Below are positions 18,149 through 29,220 of a stretch of DNA of 39,425 nt, piece after piece; the stretch's first letter is position 1, and each line of letters starts with the position of its first letter. This DNA is from Allomuricauda sp. (GTDB lineage: Bacteria; Bacteroidota; Bacteroidia; Flavobacteriales; Flavobacteriaceae). A program made the position numbers and the translations under genes. Location of the stretch: positions 1-39,425 of the forward strand of contig NZ_JANQIH010000151.1 of the NCBI RefSeq assembly GCF_028282265.1. Reading direction: 5' to 3'. The notes beneath the pieces are model-generated. The model saw nothing but the letters and a program-made list of their open reading frames with translations, had not been told where the DNA came from and made no database searches.

Positions 18149-19468
18149 GTGCTAAATCAATTCCTCTTTAAAAAAATCGATAATGCCCAACTGGTGACAT
18201 TTCGCATTTTCTATGGATTACTAATAATTGCGGAATGCTATGGGGCCATAGCAACAGGTTGGGTTCGAAGAACCATGATAGAGCCAAAATTCACCTTCTC
18301 CTTCATTGGTTTTGAATGGCTTCAACCCCTGCCTGGAAATGGCATGTACATTTATTTTGCCATTATGGGGACCCTGGGAATTCTGATAACCTTGGGGTAT
18401 AGGTACACCTTGAGTGCCTTTCTGTTTGCAATAATGTGGTCTGGGGTCTACCTGATGCAAAAAACCTCGTACAACAACCACTATTACCTGTTAATGCTAC
18501 TAGCCTTTATTATGGCTTTGTTCCCCGCAAGTCGTGATGTCTCGTTGGACAGTAAGCTGAATCCAGGTTTCAGGTCAAAAACTATGCACAATTACATTCG
18601 ATGGTTGATAATCCTTCAATTGTTCATTGTTTACACTTATGCGTCCGTGGCCAAACTTTATGGAGATTGGTTGGACTTTAGCATTATCGAAATTTTGATG
18701 AGGGGGAAAAAAGACTATTGGTTAATAGGGGATTTTTTGCAATTGGAATGGGTCCATACCGGGGTTGCTGTTTTCGGGATAATTTTCGATTTGCTGGTCG
18801 TACCGGCCCTACTCTGGAAGCCTACGCGAAATATTGCCTTTGCCCTTTCCATATTCTTCCATTTGTTCAATAGCATCGTTTTCCAAATAGGAATTTTTCC
18901 TTATCTCGCGTTGGCGTTTATCGTTTTCTTTTATGAACCTTCCACCATTCGAAGAATCTTTTTGAGGAACAAGCCTGCAGAAATGGAAGAACAGATGGTA
19001 CTGCCAAAAAATCATAAACTCATCTTGGGATACCTTTCCATTTACTTTGTCATCCAACTTTTACTGCCCCTTCGGCATCATACCTATCCCGATGATGTTC
19101 TTTGGACCGAAGAAGGGCATCGATTGAGCTGGCGGATGATGTTACGAAGTCGTTCGGGAACGATTCGAGTGAAAGTTGTCAACAAGGAGACCCAAGAATC
19201 CGAATTCATAGAGCTTAACGACTATCTCACCAAAAAACAAAAGCGAAAGGTAGCTTGCTATCCTGACTTTACCTGGCAATTCGCGCAGCGTTTAAAGAAA
19301 GAATATGCCAAGAAAGGTGAAGACATACAGGTATTTGTCATCAATCGCGTTAAGGTAAACGATGGTAAATATTCTGAGTTCATAGATCCCGAGGTAGATT
19401 TGGCCAGCGTTCCATGGAAACACTTTTCCCATAATGAATGGATACAGCCTTCACAGGGTGAAGAATAG
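18149..19468 (+). CDS. HTTM (horizontally transferred transmembrane / vitamin K-dependent gamma-carboxylase-like) protein
   Basis: Multi-TM N-terminal half and C-terminal RHHTYPDDVLWTEEGHRLSWRMMLRSRSG typical of this family; GTG (18149) just after the ribF stop, or TTG at 18137. Confidence 0.8.
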   Translation: MLNQFLFKKIDNAQLVTFRIFYGLLIIAECYGAIATGWVRRTMIEPKFTFSFIGFEWLQPLPGNGMYIYFAIMGTLGILITLGYRYTLSAFLFAIMWSGVYLMQKTSYNNHYYLLMLLAFIMALFPASRDVSLDSKLNPGFRSKTMHNYIRWLIILQLFIVYTYASVAKLYGDWLDFSIIEILMRGKKDYWLIGDFLQLEWVHTGVAVFGIIFDLLVVPALLWKPTRNIAFALSIFFHLFNSIVFQIGIFPYLALAFIVFFYEPSTIRRIFLRNKPAEMEEQMVLPKNHKLILGYLSIYFVIQLLLPLRHHTYPDDVLWTEEGHRLSWRMMLRSRSGTIRVKVVNKETQESEFIELNDYLTKKQKRKVACYPDFTWQFAQRLKKEYAKKGEDIQVFVINRVKVNDGKYSEFIDPEVDLASVPWKHFSHNEWIQPSQGEE

Positions 19469-19499
19469 TTGTTCCACTTGATGGATTCTTATAAATTTG
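19469..19499 (+). promoter_or_regulatory. Putative promoter of serS (TTG-N20-TAAATTTG)
   Basis: TTG 19469-19471, 20-nt spacer, TAAATTTG 19492-19499, shortly before the ATG at 19517. Confidence 0.6.
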
Positions 19500-19516
19500 C
19501 CGTTCAAAATTAGGCC

Positions 19517-20788
19517 ATGCTGCAACTACAAATTATTAGGGAAAACAAGGAAGCCATTTTGGAGGCCTTGAAAAAAAGGAACTTTGATGCCAAGCCCTTG
19601 ATTGAGAGTATTTTGGATTTGGATGAAAAAAGACGTTCCATTCAAACGAACTTAGATGCTACACTGGCCGAATCGAACAAACTTTCGAAAGAAATTGGGA
19701 TGCTTTTTAAGTCTGGTAAGGCGGCGGAAGCCAATACTCTTAAAACCAAAACTGCTGACTTAAAAGAAACATCCAAGAAAATGGGGGATGATCTCAATGC
19801 TACTGTTGAAGCGTTGCAAAATCAACTGTACCAGATTCCCAATATCCCACATCCTTCAGTTCCTGCAGGTAACACAGATGAAGATAACGAAGAAATTTTC
19901 AAGGAAGGTGACATTCCCACCCTTGTGGAAAATGCACTGCCCCACTGGGAGCTTGCAAAGAAGTACGATATCATCGATTTTGAACTGGGATCCAAGATTA
20001 CCGGGGCCGGATTCCCTGTTTACAAGGGAAAAGGGGCCAAACTACAGCGGGCTTTGATTTCCTATTTTTTGGATAAAAATACAGAAGCTGGTTATGCGGA
20101 GGTGCAACCTCCCTTGGTAGTCAACGAAGCCTCTGGGTATGGTACCGGGCAGCTTCCTGATAAAGAGGGTCAAATGTATCATATTCAGGTAGACGACCTT
20201 TACCTTATACCCACAGCTGAAGTGCCCATAACCAATATGCACCGCGGAGATCTTTTAAATGAAAAAGACTTTCCCATCACCTATACGGGTTACACCCCTT
20301 GTTTTCGAAGAGAAGCGGGCAGTTACGGGGCTCATGTCCGTGGGTTGAATCGCTTACATCAGTTCGATAAGGTAGAAATTGTGCGTATAGAGCATCCCAA
20401 CAATTCGTACCAAGCCCTGGACAACATGGTGGAACATGTAAAAGATATTCTTAGGGATTTAAAACTCCCCTACCGTATTCTTCGACTATGTGGAGGCGAT
20501 TTGGGATTTACCTCAGCCTTGACCTATGACTTTGAGGTATTTTCAACAGCCCAGGATCGCTGGTTGGAAATCAGTTCGGTATCCAACTTTGAAACCTATC
20601 AAGCCAACCGTTTGAAGCTGCGTTATAAAGATGAAAATGGAAAAAGCCAATTGGCCCATACTTTAAATGGAAGTGCCCTGGCCTTACCACGGGTTTTGGC
20701 TGGTATTCTTGAAAATTACCAAACGGCCGATGGTATTAAAATTCCCAAAGTCTTGGTCCCCTACTGCGGTTTTGAGGAAATCAACTAG
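19517..20788 (+). CDS. serS: Serine--tRNA ligase
   Basis: LQLQIIRENKEAILEALKKRNFDA, class II motifs TPCFRREAGSYGAHVRGLNRLHQFDKVEIV and LNGSALALPRVLAGILENYQ. Confidence 0.97.
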   Translation: MLQLQIIRENKEAILEALKKRNFDAKPLIESILDLDEKRRSIQTNLDATLAESNKLSKEIGMLFKSGKAAEANTLKTKTADLKETSKKMGDDLNATVEALQNQLYQIPNIPHPSVPAGNTDEDNEEIFKEGDIPTLVENALPHWELAKKYDIIDFELGSKITGAGFPVYKGKGAKLQRALISYFLDKNTEAGYAEVQPPLVVNEASGYGTGQLPDKEGQMYHIQVDDLYLIPTAEVPITNMHRGDLLNEKDFPITYTGYTPCFRREAGSYGAHVRGLNRLHQFDKVEIVRIEHPNNSYQALDNMVEHVKDILRDLKLPYRILRLCGGDLGFTSALTYDFEVFSTAQDRWLEISSVSNFETYQANRLKLRYKDENGKSQLAHTLNGSALALPRVLAGILENYQTADGIKIPKVLVPYCGFEEIN

Positions 20789-20865
20789 TCGTAATAACAA
20801 CATATTTGGATTCGCTTAACAGAATCCATTCAGTTTCTACGTTATATTTGATATAAAACAAAGTA

Positions 20866-22653
20866 TTGCGTTATCTCTTCCTATTTATTGCCCATTTCTT
20901 GCTTGTAAGTGTGTCCTATGGCCAGGAAGATTTTTTGGCCAAGCAGTACTTCAATGACGGTGATTACGAAAAAGCTGTTGTTTTCTTCGAAAAATTGGTC
21001 AAAAAAAATCCAAGACGTACCGATTATGCTGAGGGTTTAGTGGCTTGTTACCAACAATTGGAGCGCTATCAGGATGCTGAAAACTTTCTTCTAAAAAAAA
21101 TTGAGGAAACCTATGCTTTTCCCACTTTTTTTATTGAACTCGGGTACAACTATACCCTTAAGGAAGAGCCAGAAAAAGCTTTGGCTTATTATGATAGAGC
21201 AATTCAAAAAATAGATGAAAATCCAAATTTTGGCTATAGCATTGGTTATCGTTTTCAAAAATATGCCCTATTGGACCAAGCCGTTCAGGCCTATACCAGG
21301 GCTATGGCCCTTAAACCTGACCTCAATTACGATTTTCAGTTGGCGCGCATTTATGGTGAACAGGGAAATATTGAAAAAATGTTTCGTTCGTATCTCAATA
21401 TCATAGTTGAAGGTAAGACTTCCCAGTCCAACGTGCTCCGCAATATTGATGAGTTCATTTCTGAAGAACCGACCAATGAAAACAATGAGATTCTAAAAAA
21501 GGTCCTCTTAAAAAATGCCCAACAAAATCCCGATGTACTCTGGAATGAGCTTTTGAGTTGGCTTTTTGTTCAGCAAAAACAATACAGGAGTGCATTTGGT
21601 CAGGAAAAGGCGATTTATAAACGTACCGACGAGGCCTCCTTATTGCGAATCGAGGATTTAGGGCAAATTGCATTGGAAGACAGGGCCAATGAAACCGCCA
21701 CCTCCATTTTTGAGTTCATTGTTGAAAATAGTACGGATCTCGTTGTACGACTGAACGCCCATTTACACCTTATTGATATCGAATTGGAAGAGTCAAATGG
21801 GAAAGAGCTTGAAAAAATTGAAGAGAAGTATCTTGAGTTACTTGCAGAATATGGCAATCAAGCCCAGACCCAGCAGCTTCAGATTGCCTATGCCAACTTT
21901 TTGACCTTCAAAAAAAATACTCCTTCACCTGCTATCGCCTTGCTAAAGGAAAGTTTACAACTCCCCCTCGGTAGAATGGTTGAAGCCTACTTAAAAATGA
22001 CCTTGGGTGATATTCTGGTGTATGATCAAAAATTTAATCAAGCCCTGATTTATTTCACACAGGTTCAAAAACGTTTAAAAAATGATGTTTTAGGTCAGGA
22101 TGCTCGATTTAAAGTGGCACAGACCAGCTTCTATAAAGGCGACTTCGACTGGGCACTTACCCAACTCAAGGTCTTGCGTGGTTCGACATCCCAACTTATT
22201 GCCAATGATGCCATGCAGCTAAGCCTTCTGATTTCTGATAATTCTTTGGAGGATTCCACCCAAACCGCTCTGAAAAAATATGCGCGGGCCGATTTGTTGG
22301 GCTACCAAAACAAAACGGAAGAAGCCATAGCTTCGTTGGAGGACATCCTTCAAAATCATAAAGGAGAACAAATAGAAGATGAAGCCCTTTTAAAACAGGG
22401 TGAGCTGCTTGTGGAGCAAAAAAGGTATCAGGATGCTGAATTTAACTATAAAAAGATTGTAGAATTTTACTCAGATGGCATTTTGGCAGACGACGCCCAT
22501 TATGCTTTGGGAGAGTTGTATCGGAACATTCTCAACGAACCTGAAAAAGCCAAGTACCACTACGAAAAAATCATATATAACTACCAAGACAGTTATTATT
22601 TCCCGAAAGCTCGAAAGCACTTTAGAAGACTTCGTGGAGATGCCATTAATTGA
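20866..22653 (+). CDS. Tetratricopeptide repeat protein (secreted/periplasmic)
   Basis: Signal peptide and multiple TPR-like motifs (EKALAYYDRAIQKIDENPNFGYSIGYRFQK; DDAHYALGELYRNILNEPEKAKYHYEKIIY); TTG start. Confidence 0.82.
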   Translation: MRYLFLFIAHFLLVSVSYGQEDFLAKQYFNDGDYEKAVVFFEKLVKKNPRRTDYAEGLVACYQQLERYQDAENFLLKKIEETYAFPTFFIELGYNYTLKEEPEKALAYYDRAIQKIDENPNFGYSIGYRFQKYALLDQAVQAYTRAMALKPDLNYDFQLARIYGEQGNIEKMFRSYLNIIVEGKTSQSNVLRNIDEFISEEPTNENNEILKKVLLKNAQQNPDVLWNELLSWLFVQQKQYRSAFGQEKAIYKRTDEASLLRIEDLGQIALEDRANETATSIFEFIVENSTDLVVRLNAHLHLIDIELEESNGKELEKIEEKYLELLAEYGNQAQTQQLQIAYANFLTFKKNTPSPAIALLKESLQLPLGRMVEAYLKMTLGDILVYDQKFNQALIYFTQVQKRLKNDVLGQDARFKVAQTSFYKGDFDWALTQLKVLRGSTSQLIANDAMQLSLLISDNSLEDSTQTALKKYARADLLGYQNKTEEAIASLEDILQNHKGEQIEDEALLKQGELLVEQKRYQDAEFNYKKIVEFYSDGILADDAHYALGELYRNILNEPEKAKYHYEKIIYNYQDSYYFPKARKHFRRLRGDAIN

Positions 22654-22689
22654 TTCTTCTCTACTTTTGGTAAATCAAACCAAAAAGCA

Positions 22690-23007
22690 ATGCTGATTTA
22701 CAACGTTACCATAAACATCGACGAAAGTGTACACGATGAATGGCTGCTTTGGATGCGGGACAAGCACATTCCGGATATGTTAGCGACAGGAAAATTCTCC
22801 CATGCCAAAATGGTGAAAGTACTGGTTGAAGAAGATATGGGGGGTGTAACCTATTCTGTGCAATACACTACAAAGGACCGCGAGACCCTGCAGGCCTATT
22901 ACAACGAGGATGCAGAAAGACTAAGGAAGGACGGCATGGCTCTTTTCGCAGATAAATTCGTGGCCTTTCGGACCGAATTGGAAGTGGTGAGCCAACAAAT
23001 TCCTTAG
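22690..23007 (+). CDS. DUF4286 family protein
   Basis: MLIYNVTINIDESVHDEWLLWMRDKHIPDMLATGKF. Confidence 0.8.
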   Translation: MLIYNVTINIDESVHDEWLLWMRDKHIPDMLATGKFSHAKMVKVLVEEDMGGVTYSVQYTTKDRETLQAYYNEDAERLRKDGMALFADKFVAFRTELEVVSQQIP

Positions 23008-23011
23008 ATTC

Positions 23012-23320
23012 TTGGACCTTCTCTTCACATATGGCACACTTCAAGATTTACAGGTTCAGACCTATATTTTTGGAAGGGTCTTAAAAGGGCACAAAGACAT
23101 CATCATCGGCTTCAAAAAAGAAGAAGGGGCGATCTATGAACGTTATCCTTTGGTTAAAAAAACGGACCAGCGAGAGCATGAAGTGGAAGGGATAGCCTAT
23201 GAGGTTACGGAGACAGACTTGGAAAAAGCCGACATTTATGAGACTAATGCCTATAAGAGGATGAAAGTTCAACTGAAATCGGGAAAAAAGGCTTGGGTTT
23301 ATGTCGAAAATTCCAACTAA
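23012..23320 (+). CDS. Gamma-glutamylcyclotransferase (AIG2-like) family protein
   Basis: LLFTYGTLQDLQVQTYIFGRVLKGHKDI, IYERYPLV, VEGIAYEVTETDLEKADIYE; TTG start. Confidence 0.8.
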   Translation: MDLLFTYGTLQDLQVQTYIFGRVLKGHKDIIIGFKKEEGAIYERYPLVKKTDQREHEVEGIAYEVTETDLEKADIYETNAYKRMKVQLKSGKKAWVYVENSN

Positions 23321-23338
23321 CTTGCAGAAAAACTTCCC

Positions 23339-24211
23339 GTGTCCAGAAAAAAGAAAAAAAAACTTGGCAAAGGCAAGTTTGATCCAAATATCAACGGGAA
23401 AGAGCCCACGGCAGTAATCGCCAAAAAGCACTTGGGGCAACACTTTTTGACCGATGAAAACATCGCGAAACGCATTGCAGACACTTTGACCCTTGAAGGG
23501 TACGACAATGTTCTTGAAATTGGCCCGGGAATGGGTGTGCTTACCAAATACCTATTGCTTCGCGGGGTGGATTTAGTGGCTATGGATTTAGATGCCGATT
23601 CCATAGTGTACTTGAATCACAGTTTTCGATTGGAGCATCCAAAGGTTTTTGAGAAAAACAAAAAGCTCAACATCATAGAGGCCGATTTTTTAAAGTTCGA
23701 CTTGAAGCAGCTCTACGGAAATGAGCAATTTGGAATCACCGGCAATTTCCCCTACAACATATCAAGCCAAATCATTTTCAAGTTATTGGAAATGAGAAAT
23801 CAAATCCCAGAGTTTTCAGGAATGTTCCAGAAAGAAGTAGCCCAACGCATTTGCGAAAAACCAGGAAGCAAAACCTATGGCATTCTTTCTGTTCTCGTTC
23901 AGGCTTTTTATGAGTCCGAATATCTTTTTACAGTGCATCCCCAAGTTTTTGATCCTCCCCCAAAAGTTCAATCGGGCGTACTGCGCTTGACACGTAAACC
24001 TAAATTTAAACTGGACTGTGATGAGCATCTTTTTTTTAAAGTGGTCAAAGCTGCCTTCAACCAAAGACGAAAGACCTTGCGTAATAGCCTTAAAACCTTT
24101 AACCTGTCCCAAAATCTAAAAGAAGATACTATATTTGACCAGCGCCCCGAACAGCTGGGAGTATCAGACTTTGTGGCGCTTACTCAGCAAATTGCCAATG
24201 ACCCCGTTTAA
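23339..24211 (+). CDS. rsmA: 16S rRNA (adenine1518-N6/adenine1519-N6)-dimethyltransferase
   Basis: [53 protein letters not shown] start. Confidence 0.95.
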   Translation: MSRKKKKKLGKGKFDPNINGKEPTAVIAKKHLGQHFLTDENIAKRIADTLTLEGYDNVLEIGPGMGVLTKYLLLRGVDLVAMDLDADSIVYLNHSFRLEHPKVFEKNKKLNIIEADFLKFDLKQLYGNEQFGITGNFPYNISSQIIFKLLEMRNQIPEFSGMFQKEVAQRICEKPGSKTYGILSVLVQAFYESEYLFTVHPQVFDPPPKVQSGVLRLTRKPKFKLDCDEHLFFKVVKAAFNQRRKTLRNSLKTFNLSQNLKEDTIFDQRPEQLGVSDFVALTQQIANDPV

Positions 24212-25550
24212 GTTAACAGATGAGCTCTTAGTCGATATTCGACAGTTGATTGCAGATAAGAACAACGTTACTCTGCGGTCGATGATGAAGGAATTTCACT
24301 ATGCCGATGTTGCAGAGATTGCCGATGAACTTAATGTCGAGGAAGCCACATACCTGATCAAACTTCTTGATAGCGAAAAAACCTCCGACATCCTTGCCGA
24401 AATGGATGAGGATATGCGAGAGTCCGTCTTGAACAACCTTTCTGCGGCTGAAATCGCAGGCGAGCTGGAGGAATTGGATACCGATGACGCTGCAGATATC
24501 GTAAGCGAACTCCCCAAAGAGATTGTTCAAGATGTAATTGCTAAAATAGAGGACCGTGAACACGCCAAGGATATTGTCGACCTTTTGCGGTATGACGAGG
24601 ACACAGCAGGCGGACTTATGGCAAAAGAGCTCGTAAAAGTGAACGAAAATTGGAATGTTCTCACTTGTGTAAAGGAAATGCGTTCCCAAGCTGAAAACGT
24701 TACACGAGTTCATTCCATTTATGTTGTTGATGATGAGGATAAACTAAAGGGAAGACTATCATTAAAAGACCTGTTAACGACTTCCACCACTACGCACATC
24801 AAAGATGTTTACATTCCCAAGGTAGACTCGGTAAATGTCAACGAAAAAGGGGAAGAAGTGGCGAAAATCATGTCGAAATATGACTTGGAGGCCATTCCAG
24901 TAGTTGATGAAATCGGTCGGTTGGTCGGTCGTATTACCATTGATGATATTGTGGACGTAATTCGGGAAGAAGCGGACAAGGACTATCAATTGGCAGCGGG
25001 TATCTCTCAAGACGTAGAAGCCGATGACAGCATCTGGGAGCTTACCCGGGCACGACTCCCATGGTTGATATTAGGACTCTTTGGAGGTCTGGGAGCTGCA
25101 GCAATTATGGATGGATTTGAGGAAATGATCGCCAAGCATGCCATTCTTTTCTTTTTTACTCCACTTATTGCCGCCATGGCGGGAAATGTTGGCGTTCAAT
25201 CTAGCGCTATTATCGTTCAGGGATTGGCCAATGATGACCTGAAGGGAAGCATTGGGAACCGCTTGGTAAAGGAAATGTTACTGGCCCTCTTAAACGGAGT
25301 GATACTGGCCATTCTTTTAATGATTGCCACTTGGCTATGGAAAGGAAACTTTAATACGGCTTTGGCAATTTCACTATCCCTTGTGGCCGTTATTGTGGTA
25401 GCAGGAATCATAGGAACCTTCATCCCTCTGTTTTTAAATCAAAGGGGGATTGACCCAGCCATTGCTACAGGACCCTTCATTACAACGAGCAATGATATCT
25501 TCGGGATTTTGATTTATTTCTTCATTGCCAAATCAATACTTGGAATCTAA
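24198..25550 (+). CDS. mgtE: Magnesium transporter MgtE
   Basis: MgtE N-domain, CBS pair, TM domain ([43 protein letters not shown]); start overlaps the rsmA 3' end. Confidence 0.95.
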   Translation: MTPFKLTDELLVDIRQLIADKNNVTLRSMMKEFHYADVAEIADELNVEEATYLIKLLDSEKTSDILAEMDEDMRESVLNNLSAAEIAGELEELDTDDAADIVSELPKEIVQDVIAKIEDREHAKDIVDLLRYDEDTAGGLMAKELVKVNENWNVLTCVKEMRSQAENVTRVHSIYVVDDEDKLKGRLSLKDLLTTSTTTHIKDVYIPKVDSVNVNEKGEEVAKIMSKYDLEAIPVVDEIGRLVGRITIDDIVDVIREEADKDYQLAAGISQDVEADDSIWELTRARLPWLILGLFGGLGAAAIMDGFEEMIAKHAILFFFTPLIAAMAGNVGVQSSAIIVQGLANDDLKGSIGNRLVKEMLLALLNGVILAILLMIATWLWKGNFNTALAISLSLVAVIVVAGIIGTFIPLFLNQRGIDPAIATGPFITTSNDIFGILIYFFIAKSILGI

Positions 25551-25559
25551 TCTTTTATT

Positions 25560-25925
25560 ATGAAGTCCATCAATATTCGACAAAAACATGCCGAGTTTGC
25601 CAAGCAATGGCATCCACACCAAATTGCAATGGTGGATGACATGCAAGTACTATTGGCCAAACTAAAAGGAGAGTTTGTATGGCATGCCCATGAAAATGAG
25701 GACGAGTTGTTCCAAGTAGTCAAAGGAACACTTTACATGCAGTTCAGGGATAGGACCGAAATTGTAAAGGAGGGCGAAATCATTGTTGTTCCCAAAGGAG
25801 TGGAACACAATCCGATGACCAAAAATGGTGAGGAGGTCCATGTGATGCTTTTTGAAAAGTTGAGCACCGCCCATACAGGTGATGTTCAACACGAAATGAC
25901 CCAAACAAAGTATCCCAAAATATAG
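25560..25925 (+). CDS. Cupin domain-containing protein
   Basis: GEFVWHAHENEDELFQVVKGTLYMQFRDRTEIVKEGEIIVVPKGVEHNPM. Confidence 0.87.
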   Translation: MKSINIRQKHAEFAKQWHPHQIAMVDDMQVLLAKLKGEFVWHAHENEDELFQVVKGTLYMQFRDRTEIVKEGEIIVVPKGVEHNPMTKNGEEVHVMLFEKLSTAHTGDVQHEMTQTKYPKI

Positions 25926-25956
25926 TACCCTTTTCATTATTTTCTTGGCACAAAAA

Positions 25957-25984
25957 AACCGATGATTCCTCAAAACCATCGGTT
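25957..25984. terminator. Bidirectional terminator hairpin between convergent genes
   Basis: AACCGATG / CATCGGTT inverted repeat flanked by A-runs/T-rich sequence. Confidence 0.65.
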
Positions 25985-26006
25985 CAAAAAATAGTGACTG
26001 GTATAC

Positions 26007-26945
26007 CTATTTTAGTTTTATGGCCCTCAGCCCCCCTCCTGAAGCAAATTCCGAAATGTAAATTACTTTACGCAGTGGGTCAACAGCAATACCATTTGGG
26101 GATGCAAAAGAAGCTTCTTCCAAGGCGCCATCGATTGTTCCCAATTGTCCGTTTCCAGCGAATACCGACATATCACCTGAAAGCGTTACCCTGTAAATCA
26201 CATTTTCCCCTATAGCCGTAACAAAAAGAGAATCAGCAAAAAAGGTTAAGTAACCTAAAACAAAATCCTGCACAATGATGGGTAGCGTGGCCAAAAGTTC
26301 TATGGCACCATCCCTTTTTATCTTAAGTATCTCTCCAGAAACAAAATTACCGACATAAAGATTGCCCCTGTTGTCAAAATCAATTCCTACCGAACCTCCA
26401 AGACGTACATCCTCTGCGAACACAGTGACTTCACCTTGGGGCGTTACTTTATGGACTCCCGGAAAACTAAAATTTGAAACATAGGCGTTACCCTTATTGT
26501 CCAAGGTCAGTCCTGAAGGAAATCCAGGTAAAGTAGCAAGAACAGTACGACTTCCGTCTGGTGCCACCTTCAAAACATCGGCTTCGGTAGTGCCATCATT
26601 TTGCGCGGTGAAACGAATATTGTTGACCACATATATGTTTCCATGTCGGTCTACCGCATTTCCTGTAGGTGCCAGAACACTATCCACAGCAATTTCAAAT
26701 TCTCCAGTTCTAGGCATTGTCCTCAGAACTTCGGTTCCTGAGAAGTTGCCAAAATTACTGGTTAATACATTTCCTTGTCGGTCAATGGATACACCATCAT
26801 TACCGGGGAAGTTGGGCACAATGGTTTCCACTTTGGCCTTTTCGGAAACCTTTCCAATAAAGTCATCGGTACAGGACGACGTGAGAAACACGAATGCGGA
26901 AAAAACCGCAATCCTTTTAAAGACATTGAGTTTGATTGTTTTCAT
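26007..26945 (-). CDS. NHL/SMP-30-type beta-propeller lipoprotein
   Basis: Lipobox FLTSSC; NHL-like blades (GVSIDRQGNVLTSNFGNFSG, GLTLDNKGNAYVSNFSFPGVHKVTPQGEV, GIAVDPLRKVIYISEFASGG). Confidence 0.82.
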   Translation of the reverse strand: MKTIKLNVFKRIAVFSAFVFLTSSCTDDFIGKVSEKAKVETIVPNFPGNDGVSIDRQGNVLTSNFGNFSGTEVLRTMPRTGEFEIAVDSVLAPTGNAVDRHGNIYVVNNIRFTAQNDGTTEADVLKVAPDGSRTVLATLPGFPSGLTLDNKGNAYVSNFSFPGVHKVTPQGEVTVFAEDVRLGGSVGIDFDNRGNLYVGNFVSGEILKIKRDGAIELLATLPIIVQDFVLGYLTFFADSLFVTAIGENVIYRVTLSGDMSVFAGNGQLGTIDGALEEASFASPNGIAVDPLRKVIYISEFASGGGLRAIKLK

Positions 26946-27023
26946 GAGGTTTTTCTTTTAAAATTTGTGCTAGTTTAAAGGGAAAATCCTCGCAAATCGA
27001 CTCAATGTATACAGCTAAACCAA

Positions 27024-28151
27024 TTACACCCCCATTTTTTTTATGTAATTCGAAGGGGTGTCATTCAAGACCGACTTAAATGCTTTGTTAAAGGTAGATT
27101 TTGAATTGAACCCAACTTCCAATGAAAGTGAAAGAAGGGTTCTACTCATGTGTTCGTTATTTTTGATTTTGCCAAGAAAAGCCTGTATTCGGTATCGATT
27201 GATGAACTCATAAAAACTGCTTTGGTAGATGTTATTGAGAAGCCAGGACAGGTTATTGGTAGTTGTGTTCAACTCTTGTGACAAATCCGTTAAGGTAAGT
27301 TCATTCTTAAGATATACTTTTTCGGTTTCTATGAGGTTTTCCAACTTCGATTTTAACAGCTCTATTTCGGATTCTGGCAACCTTTGTTTGTTTAGCGCTT
27401 TGCCAATCTTGGTATCCATTTGAATTCTAAAAATCTCTGGCTGCCTTAAAGCATAATATCCCACAATATAAATAAGCACAGGAATTCCAATCCAAACCAT
27501 ATCGTAGTTTACATACCAAAAGCTAAGCTTAAGGAAATACGTGTTCAAAAAACTTAGGACCCAAAGAAAAAGTATAAACCCGACAAGAACGTGAATCGCC
27601 TTAATAAACGATGTTGTCCCTTGAATGAACGAAAGTTGTGACGTTTCCCTTTCTTGATATTGAAAAATGAGCTGACCGCAGAAGTACCAAAAAATACAAT
27701 TTTGCACCAAGGCCAATAGCTCTGCCCAAAAAAATGGAACGGCAAAATCTCCACCCATCCATTTGTTGGCAAAAGTTTCGGTGGGAAGTATATTTAAGTA
27801 CACCAAATAAACAAAGTAAATCAAGGCCGGAATATAGTGGCTCCAATGCAATTGAAATTTCTCACTTCCCTTTTCAAGTAATCTTTTCAAGTAAATGTAA
27901 CCTAACGGTCCATAGAGAAATATAAACGGCTCGAGTAAAATTGCCCTTTGAATGACCCAGAACTGCTCCGCCTTAAAAATGACCACTTTGGTAAATAACA
28001 CCATGCATGCCAATGCAATCTGAATGGACAGCACAATGTTCGCTTGGGTATTGGTACGATGGACCATGGGCAAGGTGATTGCCAAAAAAAGACCTTGTGC
28101 CACACCTAATAGTATCACAAGGTCCACCGAATTGAAATTGCCCATTCCCAC
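27024..28151 (-). CDS. AraC family transcriptional regulator with N-terminal membrane domain
   Basis: Several TM segments then HTH LTLTDLSQELNTTTNNLSWLLNNIYQSSFYEFINRYRIQ..LSLEVGFNSKSTFNKAFKSVLNDTPSNYIKK. Confidence 0.88.
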   Translation of the reverse strand: MGMGNFNSVDLVILLGVAQGLFLAITLPMVHRTNTQANIVLSIQIALACMVLFTKVVIFKAEQFWVIQRAILLEPFIFLYGPLGYIYLKRLLEKGSEKFQLHWSHYIPALIYFVYLVYLNILPTETFANKWMGGDFAVPFFWAELLALVQNCIFWYFCGQLIFQYQERETSQLSFIQGTTSFIKAIHVLVGFILFLWVLSFLNTYFLKLSFWYVNYDMVWIGIPVLIYIVGYYALRQPEIFRIQMDTKIGKALNKQRLPESEIELLKSKLENLIETEKVYLKNELTLTDLSQELNTTTNNLSWLLNNIYQSSFYEFINRYRIQAFLGKIKNNEHMSRTLLSLSLEVGFNSKSTFNKAFKSVLNDTPSNYIKKMGV

Positions 28152-28278
28152 TTAATTGATTTTACAAAAATAAAATATGTCCATTCATATTTCGACCGAA
28201 TGTATACACGAACACTTCTAATTCTTTACGATTTGAAATTTAGTCGGAAATTGTAAATTGCGATAAGACCAATATTAT

Positions 28279-29211
28279 ATGAAAGTACTCCATCTGGATA
28301 CCAATCACCCGCTATTGATAGATCAGTTCGCGGCACTCGGCTTTGAAAACCATGAAGATTACACCTCTTCCAAAGAAGAAATAGAAAATAAGATACATGA
28401 ATATGATGGTGTGGTCATCCGAAGTAGATTTACTATAGATCAGCAATTTTTGGACAAGGCCACCAACTTAAAGTTTATAGGCCGTGTAGGCGCTGGTCTT
28501 GAAAATATTGATTCCAAATATGCGAAGCAAAAAGACATTTTTTTGGCTTCGGCCCCCGAAGGAAACCGTAATGCGGTTGGGGAACATACCTTGGGAATGC
28601 TCTTGGCCCTCATGAATAAATTGACCAAGGCCAATAGAGAAGTTAAAAAAGGCAAATGGGACAGGGAAGGTAATCGCGGTGACGAATTGGATGGAAAGAC
28701 GGTGGGTATCATTGGATATGGTAATATGGGGAAGGCTTTTGCCAAGAAACTAAACGGTTTTGAAGTAGAGGTCATCTGTTATGATATTATCGGAGGTGTT
28801 GGTGATGAAAATGCAAGACAGGTAGGCATCATGGAATTCCAGCAAAAATCAGATGTGGTAAGCCTTCATGTTCCTCAAACAGAAAGTACCATTGGAATGA
28901 TAAATTCAGAATTCATAGATGGGTTTCACAAACCATTTTGGCTTTTAAATACCGCTCGAGGCAAGTGTGTGGTCACCAAAGATTTAGTGCAAGGACTAAA
29001 ATCCGGGAAAATATCGGGAGCTGGTCTGGACGTTTTGGAATACGAAAAGAAATCTTTCGAAAACATGTTCATTCAAAAACCGAAGGCTTTCAAATATCTA
29101 AGAAAAGCCAAAAATGTGCTTTTGACCCCTCACGTGGCCGGTTGGACGAAGCAAAGCAAAGAAAAATTGGCCCAGACCATTGTGGATAAGGTCAAGGAAA
29201 GATTTTGCTAA
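28279..29211 (+). CDS. D-2-hydroxyacid dehydrogenase (phosphoglycerate dehydrogenase-like)
   Basis: KFIGRVGAGLENIDSKYAK, GKTVGIIGYGNMGKAFAKKLNGFEVEV, LLNTARGKCV, LLTPHVAGWTKQSKEKLA. Confidence 0.9.
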   Translation: MKVLHLDTNHPLLIDQFAALGFENHEDYTSSKEEIENKIHEYDGVVIRSRFTIDQQFLDKATNLKFIGRVGAGLENIDSKYAKQKDIFLASAPEGNRNAVGEHTLGMLLALMNKLTKANREVKKGKWDREGNRGDELDGKTVGIIGYGNMGKAFAKKLNGFEVEVICYDIIGGVGDENARQVGIMEFQQKSDVVSLHVPQTESTIGMINSEFIDGFHKPFWLLNTARGKCVVTKDLVQGLKSGKISGAGLDVLEYEKKSFENMFIQKPKAFKYLRKAKNVLLTPHVAGWTKQSKEKLAQTIVDKVKERFC

Positions 29212-29220
29212 ATTTAATGG

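Noticed and set aside
24228-24713. 161-aa ORF antisense to mgtE
   Set aside because: Entirely inside a confidently called CDS on the other strand, with no recognisable domain; shadow ORF.
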